Assembly (NCBI GenBank): GCA_024278345.1
Contig: JAJRTK010000121.1
Span: 1-9,201 of the forward strand
Direction of reading: 5' to 3'
Length of the DNA: 9,201 nt
DNA from: a bacterium
GTDB lineage: Bacteria; CSSED10-310; JAJRTK01
Shown one piece after another: positions 1-8,058 of the stretch. Position numbers and translations under genes: made by a program. Position 1 is the stretch's first letter; each line of letters opens with the position of its first letter. The notes beneath the pieces were generated by a model. It saw only the letters and a program-made list of their open reading frames with translations. It did not search any database and was not told where the DNA came from.

Positions 1-1
1 C

Positions 2-3000
2 CAGGAGCGACGGGTAGCTGGAAAAATGGACCGCACCGATGGCCTGGGCCCCTGGAGCCAGTGCAGTGGGAGCAGCTTGAGTCGGCCACGAGTCACCCCG
101 ATCAGAGTGACATTTGGTGCAATTCCGGGCAAACTTGGTTCCGTCATGGAAATCGTAACTCCAGGCGCCACCCGGAGTCGTCGTCGTCCCGTCGTGAGCC
201 GAACCGGCGAAATCAGCCTTGCTCACTGCTGGCCGGTTGGCATCGACATCATTCTGGTGGCAAGACATGCAAAGGCCGCCGCTGGCGGCGGCATTGTCAA
301 AATCGGTGGCCGCCGGGGTTCCGGTCGTAATGAACCCATCAGCGTCACGGCTCACGGCGCGGCTGGCTGACGTTTGAGCATCTTCATGGGCATTGTAGCG
401 ATGCTCGGACGTGCCTACGCTGTTGTGAACGTGGTCCGTATGACACATGTTGACGCAGGAGCGATCCGTGGCAAGATTTGCCGAAAGGGGATTGGACCAC
501 GTAAGCCCACTATCGGTAAACGCATCATTCTTTTCGTTGGAAGCCACGGTTCCATCGCCCAAAGTATGCCGGGACGCCTTGGCGGTGACACCCACCATCC
601 CCTTCCAGATCTCCCAATGGCAACCTCGGCAGAACCACTCCCCCTCGCTCTCCTTGGCCTTGAAGCCCGTCTTGTGCGTGTGGCACAGAGTGCAGCGTTG
701 GGCAAAGTGCTTGCCCCCTTCTCCTCCGCCGGTATTCCGGTACCTTGACGTTCCATCAGCATTCTGGGTCTTCGTATGACAAGTTTCACAGATCCCCGCG
801 CCCGTGGCGTCCGCATAGCTATTGGCATCCAGGGGCGTGCTGGGATCAAGGTAGTCCGACTGGGACTGGAACTGAACCGGCCTTGAACCGCTGTTGGGCG
901 TATGAACCGTTTCCCGAGCCAGGAAAATGTTTGTGGTTTTGTGCGGTGTATGGCAAGCCAGGCAATCCACGGCCCAAGAGCCATATTGAACCGACGTGGC
1001 TTGACTTGAGTGGGTCGCGAGGTTGTGGCAGTCCAGGCAAAGCTGGGAACCTGAGGTCCGGCGAAGCAAAGTTCCGCCACCCGCGGGCTTGCCTCCAGAG
1101 TTGTTCACGATAATGGACTGGGAAACCAGGCTCACGGACCCAGTCACATCCGTCGCCTGGAGCGCCAAGTAGTGGGGACCGTTACTCAAGGCCGTCGTAT
1201 CAACATCAATCTCATAGACCGCGCAACCGGTTTGGCCTCGCAGATTGCAGTTGTGACTCGATAAGCCCGTCACCGGAATCGATGGATTTGTCGTGTCCAA
1301 CCCCCAGCGCACGTCAACCTGAGCGATACTATCCAGATCATAGACCTGCACCAGGAACCTGTCTGTTCCTCCCACCACGGCACCATCAGAGGGCGTGCGG
1401 AAAATCAATGTCGGCCCAACTCCATTCCCGCTGCAGGCCGGAGTCGTGAAGGGACCTAAAACCTCGGGGTTCACGCCGGTCACGCCATCGGGGTCCGTCC
1501 AGGTCGCCTGAACCCAATAACTCGTCGAAGCCCCAAGACCTGTGATCAGGCATTGCCTGGGCGAGCCGCCCGTCGCCGCCGAACAGCCCATGGAGCCAGG
1601 CCAGGAATTGGAGGTATTGTACTGGACTTCCGTGAACCCATCTCCGTTGTCATCCCCCGTAAAAGGCATGGTTACCGTGATCTGGCTGCACGAATTCACC
1701 AGGCCGCTACTTCCCGTGATGGTCGTGTCAGTGACGGCACAGAATGGCGTGGTATAGGGACCAATCACCTGGGGATTCGTCCCATTGATTCCATCGAGAT
1801 CGCTAAACGTTACACGGTAGTAGTAGTCAGTGTTTTCCGTCAATCCAGCATCCAAGCAATAGCGAGGACTGATGACACCACCCAGGCCACTACAAAGCGG
1901 CGTCCACGGACCCCCTGCCAATGGACCCTGTTCCACCGCCGTCGTGCTGTCCCCATTAAAGTCGTCCGCAAAATAGGCGGCCACCGTGATTTGATCGCAG
2001 GCATCGATGCTCGCTTGAGGCGGCAGGGTGGTCACACCGCACTCCAGCGTGCTGATGGGCCCGATGACCTGCGGATTCGTTCCGTTGACCCCGTCGTTGA
2101 TATCGTAAAAGGTCACTCGGAAGTAGTAACTCGTCGCGTTGGCCAAGCCGGGGACGATGCACTGCCGGGGGCTTGTTGGGCCCGACACCCCAGTACAAGC
2201 CGGGGTTCCCGGCCAACTGTTCGATGTGTTGTACTCCACGTCCGTGGTGCTGTCATCGTTGGTATCGCCCGTGTAGGGCATCGTGACGGTAATCTGGTCA
2301 CAAGAATCCGCCGACGCCGTCGGAGTTCCCGGGGTGACCGAAGGTTGGTTGCAAACCGGTGTGTTGAAGGGACCGATGACCTGCGGACTCGTTCCATCAA
2401 CCCCGTCGGGATCGGCGTACGTCACCCGATAGTAGTAGGTCGAGGATTCCAACACTGTCCCGTCGATACACTGTCGGGGACTCGCGCCGGCTACATTGCT
2501 GCAGATGGCGACCCAAGAACCGACGCCATCGGGACTCCGATCGAACGTCGTGTCGCCATCGCTATTGGCATCGTTCGTGAACGGCCCTGAGACCGTGATC
2601 TGGTTGCAACCATCCACCGTCCCGGAAGCCGTCCCTGCCACGGTACAGTTGTCCAGCACGATATTGGACACCGTCTGCACCGCCGTTCCCGAACCGATAC
2701 CGTCGAGATCGGCATAGGTCACCTCCACGTCGTACGAAGTGCCGCAAGTCAAGCCGGAAATCGTGTCCGTGTAGGGAGATGCACTGTGAGGCAAATTCGT
2801 CGGAGCCCCCCAGCTTCCGGAACCGCTCACCTGGTACCGGTACGACAGGGTATTGTCGCCATTGTTGTCGTAAGTGTAGGGAGCCGTAATGGCGATGGAA
2901 GGTGTTGCCCCCGCCGTCTGCGTCGCGGTCACCGTGCCCGCCCCCGTGCAGTCGCCGCCAATGGTGATGCCGCTCACCGTCTGCGGGTTCGTGCCGGTCA

Positions 3001-4087
3001 CTCCGTCGGTATCGACGTATGTCACCTCCACGTCATACGTCGCACCATGCACCAGTCCCGTTACCAAGACCACGTAGGGATTCGTGCTATGCCCCACGGA
3101 AACCGGCGCACTCCAGCTTCCGATGATGGTCGGTGTCCGAGTGCGGTACGACAGGGTGTTGTCGCCGTCGGCGTCATCGGTGTAGGGGGCATTGATGGTA
3201 AAACCGTCGCAGCCCGTGGGCGGTACCGTCACCGTGCCCACCGTCGTGCTGTTCACCGCGTCCTGCAGGTGGATGAGGATCTCCGTCTTGTCCGCCAGCT
3301 TGGTGCCGCCGTTATCCACGATCTTGGGCCGCAGATTGTACCACCAGCCATCGGTACCCAACCCAGTCAGACTCATGGAAAAGCGAAACTTCTTCGCCGA
3401 GACCCGACTGACCGTCGCAAATGCCACCCCATCGTAAATCCTATTTTTGGCATAATCCTGCAACCGGAAGCTCGATTGCCCGATGTCCGGTGTCCCGTCG
3501 GTGAAGAGGCTACTGTAGACTTCGCCATAAACCGTGCTTGTGCGAGGAAAAGTATCCTCTTCCACGCTGTAGCCCGAATCGCTGAACGTCTTGATGTAGT
3601 AGGTGGGGGTGGTGCTTCCCACGCGCAAGGAGATCCCCCGTATTTCAAAATCATTGTTCCCGGCGTTATCCTGGAGCTTCCCCTCGAACGCATAGGTCTG
3701 GTTCGACGTATTGGGCGTGGTGAACGATGTGCGATAGCGATAGGGCGAGACCGTGGAGACCTGGGTCCAGGTTCCGTTACTCATGGAATTGCCGCCCAGG
3801 TCCACAACATCCCACTGGTCCTTACCCTGGTTGTCCGGAACCCGGGTCGTGGTGATCTCGATGTAGTACGTCGTGTTCGCCGACAGAAGCGCCGTCTGGG
3901 GAGAGACTTCCGTGCTATAACCCGAATCGCTGTAAATGGCCACGTTGTCCGAGGGATTTTCCGGATAGTCGGCGAAAGCCGGAGCGGCCACCAACAGAAC
4001 GGCCAGCGTTCCCGCAAGGAAACCCAAGTCCGTTACCCGATCTTTCGCTTTTCCAAACGGTGTGTTGGATCGCTTGAACTGGCTCAT
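2..4087 (-). CDS. Giant secreted multiheme c-type cytochrome with six FN3-like repeats, 3' end outside the window
   Basis: The frame is open from the ATG at 4087 to the left edge (1362 codons, no stop), so the C-terminus is missing. Residues 1-39 form a signal peptide with a hydrophobic core and a likely cut at APAFA|D. Residues 40-280 hold two beta modules, each opening with a (Y/F)SDSGYS motif. Residues 284-885 are six tandem FN3-like repeats of about 100 residues, with a repeat-ending Cys at 380, 481, 579, 683, 783 and 885. Residues 890-1000 look like another Ig-type module. The heme region has CxxCH at 1017 (CLDCH), 1042 (CLACH), 1100 (CETCH), 1132 (CTLCH), 1153 (CRGCH), 1273 (CMSCH) and 1323 (CTKCH), plus a CX3CH (CVNMCH) at 1211. 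CxxCH covalently binds heme c in exported proteins. The start follows AGGA at 6 nt and overlaps the upstream stop by 4 bp, suggesting translational coupling. An electron-transfer role at the envelope or outside the cell is inferred; the redox partner is not visible. Confidence 0.92.
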   Translation of the reverse strand, partial: MSQFKRSNTPFGKAKDRVTDLGFLAGTLAVLLVAAPAFADYPENPSDNVAIYSDSGYSTEVSPQTALLSANTTYYIEITTTRVPDNQGKDQWDVVDLGGNSMSNGTWTQVSTVSPYRYRTSFTTPNTSNQTYAFEGKLQDNAGNNDFEIRGISLRVGSTTPTYYIKTFSDSGYSVEEDTFPRTSTVYGEVYSSLFTDGTPDIGQSSFRLQDYAKNRIYDGVAFATVSRVSAKKFRFSMSLTGLGTDGWWYNLRPKIVDNGGTKLADKTEILIHLQDAVNSTTVGTVTVPPTGCDGFTINAPYTDDADGDNTLSYRTRTPTIIGSWSAPVSVGHSTNPYVVLVTGLVHGATYDVEVTYVDTDGVTGTNPQTVSGITIGGDCTGAGTVTATQTAGATPSIAITAPYTYDNNGDNTLSYRYQVSGSGSWGAPTNLPHSASPYTDTISGLTCGTSYDVEVTYADLDGIGSGTAVQTVSNIVLDNCTVAGTASGTVDGCNQITVSGPFTNDANSDGDTTFDRSPDGVGSWVAICSNVAGASPRQCIDGTVLESSTYYYRVTYADPDGVDGTSPQVIGPFNTPVCNQPSVTPGTPTASADSCDQITVTMPYTGDTNDDSTTDVEYNTSNSWPGTPACTGVSGPTSPRQCIVPGLANATSYYFRVTFYDINDGVNGTNPQVIGPISTLECGVTTLPPQASIDACDQITVAAYFADDFNGDSTTAVEQGPLAGGPWTPLCSGLGGVISPRYCLDAGLTENTDYYYRVTFSDLDGINGTNPQVIGPYTTPFCAVTDTTITGSSGLVNSCSQITVTMPFTGDDNGDGFTEVQYNTSNSWPGSMGCSAATGGSPRQCLITGLGASTSYWVQATWTDPDGVTGVNPEVLGPFTTPACSGNGVGPTLIFRTPSDGAVVGGTDRFLVQVYDLDSIAQVDVRWGLDTTNPSIPVTGLSSHNCNLRGQTGCAVYEIDVDTTALSNGPHYLALQATDVTGSVSLVSQSIIVNNSGGKPAGGGTLLRRTSGSQLCLDCHNLATHSSQATSVQYGSWAVDCLACHTPHKTTNIFLARETVHTPNSGSRPVQFQSQSDYLDPSTPLDANSYADATGAGICETCHTKTQNADGTSRYRNTGGGEGGKHFAQRCTLCHTHKTGFKAKESEGEWFCRGCHWEIWKGMVGVTAKASRHTLGDGTVASNEKNDAFTDSGLTWSNPLSANLATDRSCVNMCHTDHVHNSVGTSEHRYNAHEDAQTSASRAVSRDADGFITTGTPAATDFDNAAASGGLCMSCHQNDVDANRPAVSKADFAGSAHDGTTTTPGGAWSYDFHDGTKFARNCTKCHSDRGDSWPTQAAPTALAPGAQAIGAVHFSSYPSLL
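1430..3240 (-). repeat. Six tandem ~100-residue FN3-like repeats within the giant cytochrome
   Basis: The protein encoded here repeats six times with a period of 98-104 residues, measured between the Cys that closes each unit. A typical unit has a C(D/N)QITV-type strand, an Asp/Asn/Gly-rich loop (such as DADGDNT or DFNGDST), an SPRQC(I/L) motif, a YYYRVT(Y/F) strand, a DxDG(V/I)xG loop and a final NPQVIGP strand followed by TPxC. Units 3-6 share SPRQC and NPQVIGP closely. Units 1-2 form a second subtype with GDNTLSYR and YDVEVTY. The acidic loops could bind calcium, and the paired Cys could form disulfides; both are inferences. The fibronectin type III-like assignment rests on length and strand pattern only. 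Confidence 0.85.
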
Positions 4088-5184
4088 GGTCCGTCCTGTG
4101 TCAAAGAGTTGCCGTCAGCGTAGTGCATCCCGTGGCAGGTGAAGCACTGCACATTACCAAAGGAATCGAGAACCAGGTCGTTCGTGGGGTTGCCATCCAT
4201 GCCGGCACCGCCCTGGTCGCCGCCGCTGGCATCCAAGGGTATGCCCCGATCATACCCCCGGAGGTTCACCCCCAAAAGGACACCCACCGGATGACTCCGC
4301 TCGGTCCCATCGTAGGTCTCGATGGCCGTGTGATCCATGACCCGATTGGCATGGCAGTCGCGGCAGAGCTTGCTCCCCGTGGCATTGTCACCATCGTCCA
4401 AGACGACTCGCAAGAAGGGCCAGGCTCCATAGAGCTCCCACCGTTCCCCCACCACGTAGCTTCCCACGCCAAAGGTCACGGTGAGTCCACTGTCCAGGGG
4501 GACATCGACTCCCGCTGGCTGAGCCGGAAACCAACTCACGCCATTGTCTTTGGAGTATTTGAATTGCGCCGTCGTCTCCGTTCCAGCTTGCGTAACCTCC
4601 AGCAAATACCAGGAACCTACTAACCCGCTATAAGCCCCGCCAGAGCTCAGCACTCCCGTGCTTCCCAAAGCCGTCGTCTGTTTCGGCACTCCCGCCCGAG
4701 GCGTCCCGCCCTTGGACGAAGGGTTCAGATGTTGATTGTGGCAGGTGGAGCAGACGATGTTGCCATTGTAGACGCGGGCGCTCATCTTCGCGTCCACCGG
4801 AACCTGCGTGCCCACCGTCGGGTTCACCGCAGCCACGTCGTAGGCATGGGACATTCCACTGGAACCGTTCGCCCGGGCCGCGCTGTCGATGGGAAGATCC
4901 CCCGCAAGCCCCGCGGAATTGTGGCAAGATTGGCAAAGGTTCACATTGGAGTTGGAAGTGGTGATGGCCCCGCCATCGGCTTGGTGGGTCGTGTGGCATT
5001 GGGTCGTACAATCGATGGTCATCCTTTGTCCGGTCCAGTGGGGCGGATCGGATGCCCGAAGCAACGGAGGCGCAGCCGCCAAAAAGAGAAGCCAAGCCGC
5101 GAAAAACCAGTCACCACCCGTTGACATCCAACGCCTGGACCAAGGCGCAATCTCGTCGCGAACATGCTCTGTCGTCGGTCTCAT
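4084..5184 (-). CDS. Exported pentaheme c-type cytochrome with a beta-domain insert
   Basis: A 366-residue protein starting MRPTTEHV. The frame opens further upstream, but I chose the ATG at 5184 because AGGAGG lies 7 nt before it and the ATG overlaps the upstream stop as ATGA. Residues 25-44 form a signal sequence or anchor, with a possible cut at LRA|S. Five heme-binding motifs are visible: CTTQCH (CX3CH) at 59, CQSCH at 84, CSTCH at 145, CRDCH at 274 and CFTCH at 347. The layout recalls the doubled-CxxCH cytochromes common in Geobacter-type bacteria. Between hemes 3 and 4, residues about 185-255 form a heme-free, beta-rich stretch with FKYSKDNGVSW and DSGLTVTFGVGSYVVGERWEL, resembling a beta module found in bacterial surface and tail-like proteins. 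It sits between the NHL/ASH protein and the giant cytochrome gene, which also begins with an ATGA overlap. It is probably a periplasmic or extracellular electron carrier; its partner is unknown. Confidence 0.9.
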   Translation of the reverse strand: MRPTTEHVRDEIAPWSRRWMSTGGDWFFAAWLLFLAAAPPLLRASDPPHWTGQRMTIDCTTQCHTTHQADGGAITTSNSNVNLCQSCHNSAGLAGDLPIDSAARANGSSGMSHAYDVAAVNPTVGTQVPVDAKMSARVYNGNIVCSTCHNQHLNPSSKGGTPRAGVPKQTTALGSTGVLSSGGAYSGLVGSWYLLEVTQAGTETTAQFKYSKDNGVSWFPAQPAGVDVPLDSGLTVTFGVGSYVVGERWELYGAWPFLRVVLDDGDNATGSKLCRDCHANRVMDHTAIETYDGTERSHPVGVLLGVNLRGYDRGIPLDASGGDQGGAGMDGNPTNDLVLDSFGNVQCFTCHGMHYADGNSLTQDGP

Positions 5185-7784
5185 CGGCAGCTCCTCCTTT
5201 GCGCGGCCACTAGCCCCAGTGCTCCAAGCAGCAGGATCAGGAAGAACAGGCTCCAAGGCGCCTGGCCGATAACTTCCACGGCCCCGGGTAAGGCCGTTCC
5301 CTGTAGCGTGACCACCAGGGGGCTGTCGCCCACATTGCTCGGCGCCTCAAGAAAGGCCGTCCTGACACCTTCCTGGTTCGGTTGAAAAACGATTTCCACG
5401 GAACAGGCTTTGGTGGAAAGCAACTCGCTCCCGCTGCAGGTCTCCTGCTGGATGGCAAACTCCCCCGCACCATCCCCTGAAAGACTCAAAGCACCGATCT
5501 GCAGTGGCTCCGTCCCTCGATTCAACAGCAGCAGATTCGACGGTACCGAGCCGTTGCCCACGGCTAAATCCCCGAAATCGATCAAGTCCGGACTGGAAGC
5601 GATCTTCAAACCACCTCCTCGTCCCTGCAACCCCACAGTGTGCGGACTCTCCGTCACACTGCTCACAATCACCAGGGCCCCGGAAGAAAACTCGCCGATC
5701 TCTCCAGCCGAAAACTGAAGATCCACGCTACAGCTCTCCCCGCTCACCAGGGTTTCCCCACAACCATTCTGTAAGGTAAACGGCCCTGAAACAGAGAAGC
5801 CGTAGAGCGACAGCGGCAAGGTTCCTCCGTTTCTTAGCACCAGACTCATCGGGCTGCTCACCGTGCGAGCCGGCGGATCTCCAAAATCCAAGAAAGGATC
5901 CGATAGATCCAAGAATGCCGGTGTCTGGCCAGTTCCTGAGAGGGCCACCGAAAGCTGAGTCGATCTCAAGCTCGTCTCTATTCTCAAGGAACCCGTGGCC
6001 ACCCCGGCACTGGTGGGAACAAAGTTCACCCACAGACGGCAACTTGCTCCTGGATCCAGGTAAGCACGGCAGTCATTGCTCTGGCGAAATGGACCCGTGA
6101 CCCTGACCCGGTGGATCCCAAGAAACGCATCGCCACTATTCTGAAGGAGAACTTCCCGCGAAGCTCCGGAAACTCCCACCACTTGCTCTCCAAACGCCAC
6201 GGAGCTTTCCGACAAGAGAGCCTTGGGCACGGGCACCTGGGAAGATGGTAGAGCCAGCCGGCGAAAGACCTGCAAGCTCGGTCCATTGAGCGAAGCGATG
6301 ACGAAGCGGCCATAGGAATCCACCGGCAACAGCCCCGCCGGAGTCTTGACCTCGCCAATCTCGCTGCCATAGGTCCCGATGGTATCCCGGAAGCTGCCGT
6401 CTCCATTGAACGCAAGAACCCAATCCTGGTACACGTCGCTGGCGTAGATGGTCCCATCACTGTCCACGGCGACGTCATCCAGTTGCACGAACTCCCCCAC
6501 ACCGCCGCCCAAACCGCCGAAGCTGTTTTGCAGAGTGCCCGCCAGATCGAAAACCTTGATCAGCCCATGGCCACTGTCCGCCACCACCAGTTCACCCGTT
6601 GGCGTGATCGCCAAACCCTGCGGGCTCTTGAGCTGCTCCGGCCCGTCGCCCGTCGATCCAAACGACGAAAGAACCGCGCCCGTCTCGTCATAGACAACGA
6701 CCCGACCGGCTCCTCGAATCAACGCCGCATACCGATGGCGAACCATGTCCACCGCCACGTCGGCAATATCGCCCCCGGATACGGCTGCCTCCAAGGCCAT
6801 GAACGTATCGCCATTCCGCTCCACAACGGCTAAGCCACCCGCCATTCCCACCAACAACCGATCATTCCAATCGACGGCAACGCTTGTGACCTTCTCCAGG
6901 GGGAGGCGATAGATGAAAGCGCCCGTCACAAGATGAACCACTTCGAGACCCAACTGATCCACAACGTAGACCTGGCCAAGGGAATCTACTGACAAACGGG
7001 AAGGCGCCGCCAGAAATGCCGAGCGAAGACGCCTTTCGGGCCAGAGGTCGAAAACCGAAATCGCCACTGTCTCCTGCGCCACACCAGCCCATGGATCGGA
7101 GACCTTGCAGGTAATGGTCGCCTGCCCTGGTGTCTGCGACACGAATTCGGCGGCGCCATCCACCGTGGGTGTCACGGTTCCAAGATCGCTCGACCACGAA
7201 TAAGTCAAGGGATCGCTGTCGGGATCCGATGCGGTGCAACTCAACGCCGACATGTCACCGCTGCCCACCGAAGTCGGATCCGCCGTCAACGAACTCACTA
7301 CCGGCGGCTGATTCGGAGTCGATGTTACCAGGATGGTGACCTGATCCGACGCCGTCAACGGCGTCCCGAAACAGAGACTCCCGCCATTCTCCGAGATCTC
7401 CACCGAAACCGTGTAACTCATCTCCACCGTAGGCGCCTGCCAATCAGCGGTCGCCGTGTAAGGCGAACCGTTCACCCCGTTGTCGATGACCGTGAAACTC
7501 CCTCCATCCGCCGTCCATACTGTCCAATCAGCCCGAATGTAAGTGCCGCAACAAGCTGTTCCACTACAGTTGGCGTCGTAATCGGGGTCGTGCGCGCTCA
7601 GCGACAAGTTCACGGTCCCGCCTGGTACAACCACCAGGGTCGTGGCTGAAAAATCGTCGATCACGGGCGCCTGTCCCCCGTGCGCGACCATTGGCGTCCA
7701 GACAGCTATCGCCACGAGCCCGGCCAGGGCGACGAAACTTCTTTTCCAACGACGCTCCGGAACTCCAGAACGGCGTTTCGCCAT
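5181..7784 (-). CDS. Surface-anchored protein with PKD/Ig-like, NHL beta-propeller and three ASH-like domains
   Basis: An 867-residue protein from ATG 7784, which has GAGG 6 nt upstream; a GTG at 7799 would add five residues and cannot be excluded. Residues about 16-39 form a signal peptide. Residues 40-155 and 160-244 are Ig/PKD-like, the second with TASDPDSDPLTYSW typical of such domains. Residues about 257-508 carry NHL-propeller motifs, for example SPQGLAITPTGELVVADSG and LDDVAVDSDGTIYASD. Residues about 520-617, 623-721 and 725-830 are three ASH/Hydin-like modules, each with a (V/L/I)xFG opening, a Cys pair and a closing (L/V)xGxG-type strand. Residues about 842-861 form a membrane helix followed by QRRSCR, resembling C-terminal sorting tails. 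No heme motif is present. NHL propellers usually bind proteins or other ligands, so a scaffold or docking role for the cytochromes encoded downstream is inferred. The stop overlaps the next start by 4 bp (ATGA). Confidence 0.9.
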   Translation of the reverse strand: MAKRRSGVPERRWKRSFVALAGLVAIAVWTPMVAHGGQAPVIDDFSATTLVVVPGGTVNLSLSAHDPDYDANCSGTACCGTYIRADWTVWTADGGSFTVIDNGVNGSPYTATADWQAPTVEMSYTVSVEISENGGSLCFGTPLTASDQVTILVTSTPNQPPVVSSLTADPTSVGSGDMSALSCTASDPDSDPLTYSWSSDLGTVTPTVDGAAEFVSQTPGQATITCKVSDPWAGVAQETVAISVFDLWPERRLRSAFLAAPSRLSVDSLGQVYVVDQLGLEVVHLVTGAFIYRLPLEKVTSVAVDWNDRLLVGMAGGLAVVERNGDTFMALEAAVSGGDIADVAVDMVRHRYAALIRGAGRVVVYDETGAVLSSFGSTGDGPEQLKSPQGLAITPTGELVVADSGHGLIKVFDLAGTLQNSFGGLGGGVGEFVQLDDVAVDSDGTIYASDVYQDWVLAFNGDGSFRDTIGTYGSEIGEVKTPAGLLPVDSYGRFVIASLNGPSLQVFRRLALPSSQVPVPKALLSESSVAFGEQVVGVSGASREVLLQNSGDAFLGIHRVRVTGPFRQSNDCRAYLDPGASCRLWVNFVPTSAGVATGSLRIETSLRSTQLSVALSGTGQTPAFLDLSDPFLDFGDPPARTVSSPMSLVLRNGGTLPLSLYGFSVSGPFTLQNGCGETLVSGESCSVDLQFSAGEIGEFSSGALVIVSSVTESPHTVGLQGRGGGLKIASSPDLIDFGDLAVGNGSVPSNLLLLNRGTEPLQIGALSLSGDGAGEFAIQQETCSGSELLSTKACSVEIVFQPNQEGVRTAFLEAPSNVGDSPLVVTLQGTALPGAVEVIGQAPWSLFFLILLLGALGLVAAQRRSCR
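5189..5194 (-). promoter_or_regulatory. Shine-Dalgarno of the pentaheme cytochrome gene, inside the upstream CDS
   Basis: AGGAGG is read on the minus strand within the last codons of the NHL/ASH gene, close upstream of the ATG at 5184. It fixes the start of the cytochrome at MRPTTEHV rather than at the upstream in-frame codons. Because it is translated as part of the previous gene, it supports reinitiation-type coupling across the ATGA overlap. Confidence 0.75.
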
Positions 7785-7834
7785 TTTCTGCCTCAACACT
7801 TTTTTGACCCTTTCCGGTTTTTCCGCCAGCCCCG

Positions 7835-7897
7835 TCAGATCTCCACCGAAAACAAGACCAGCCCTTTTATCAGTTTGTCTTTGGCATCTCTCCCCAT
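7835..7897 (-). CDS. Possible 20-residue leader or small protein
   Basis: An ATG at 7897 opens a 20-codon frame reading MGRDAKDKLIKGLVLFSVEI, ending in TGA about 50 nt before the NHL/ASH gene. GGAGG lies 7 nt upstream of the ATG, one of the best ribosome-binding sites in the window. The peptide has a charged head and a short hydrophobic tail. It shows no run of a single amino acid and no attenuator hairpin overlapping it, so a classical leader-peptide role is not supported. A short frame with a good Shine-Dalgarno can arise by chance in purine-rich sequence. Confidence 0.25.
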   Translation of the reverse strand: MGRDAKDKLIKGLVLFSVEI

Positions 7898-7967
7898 TAA
7901 CACCCCTCCACCGACTGACAAACCCGATCCCTTTTCACCTCAGAAACGCGCCACGCCAGGCCCCTTG

Positions 7968-7994
7968 AGAAAATAAAAACCTCGCCTCGGGGCG
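7968..7994 (-). terminator. Weak hairpin followed by T-rich tract
   Basis: On the minus strand, CGCC-CCGA-GGCG (7994-7983) forms a 4-bp GC stem, followed a few bases later by TTTTTATTTT. This resembles an intrinsic terminator but the stem is short. It could end read-through from the zinc-ribbon gene about 380 nt upstream. If the TATAGA promoter is real, it would instead sit in the operon leader as an attenuator. Confidence 0.3.
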
Positions 7995-8015
7995 CGGGCG
8001 GCCAACGGATTTCAC

Positions 8016-8021
8016 TCTATA
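8016..8021 (-). promoter_or_regulatory. Candidate -10 hexamer for the cytochrome operon
   Basis: TATAGA on the minus strand differs from TATAAT at two positions. No good -35 is found 16-18 bp upstream, which would fit an activator-dependent promoter using the TGCAA array. The distance to the first operon start is about 230 nt, so other promoters nearer the gene are possible, such as a weak TTGTCA near 7919-7924. Confidence 0.2.
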
Positions 8022-8058
8022 GCCCACAAACAGCTTGGGCGGTAGAGCGGGGAAGTAC

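Noticed and set aside
415-1080. Minus-strand frame of 221 codons inside the heme region
   Set aside because: It is out of frame with the CxxCH-encoding frame, which is open throughout and carries the heme motifs.
1553-2590. Plus-strand frame of 345 codons
   Set aside because: It is antisense to the FN3-like repeats in register with their codons. The product is Arg/His-rich with no recognisable domain, while the minus strand gives a clear repeat protein.
1430-3240. CRISPR-like or satellite DNA repeat
   Set aside because: The roughly 300-bp periodicity is that of protein domains, with diverged DNA and no spacers.
2786-4123. Plus-strand frame of 445 codons
   Set aside because: Same cause: an in-register antisense shadow of the giant cytochrome's N-terminal part, without a family match or ribosome-binding site.
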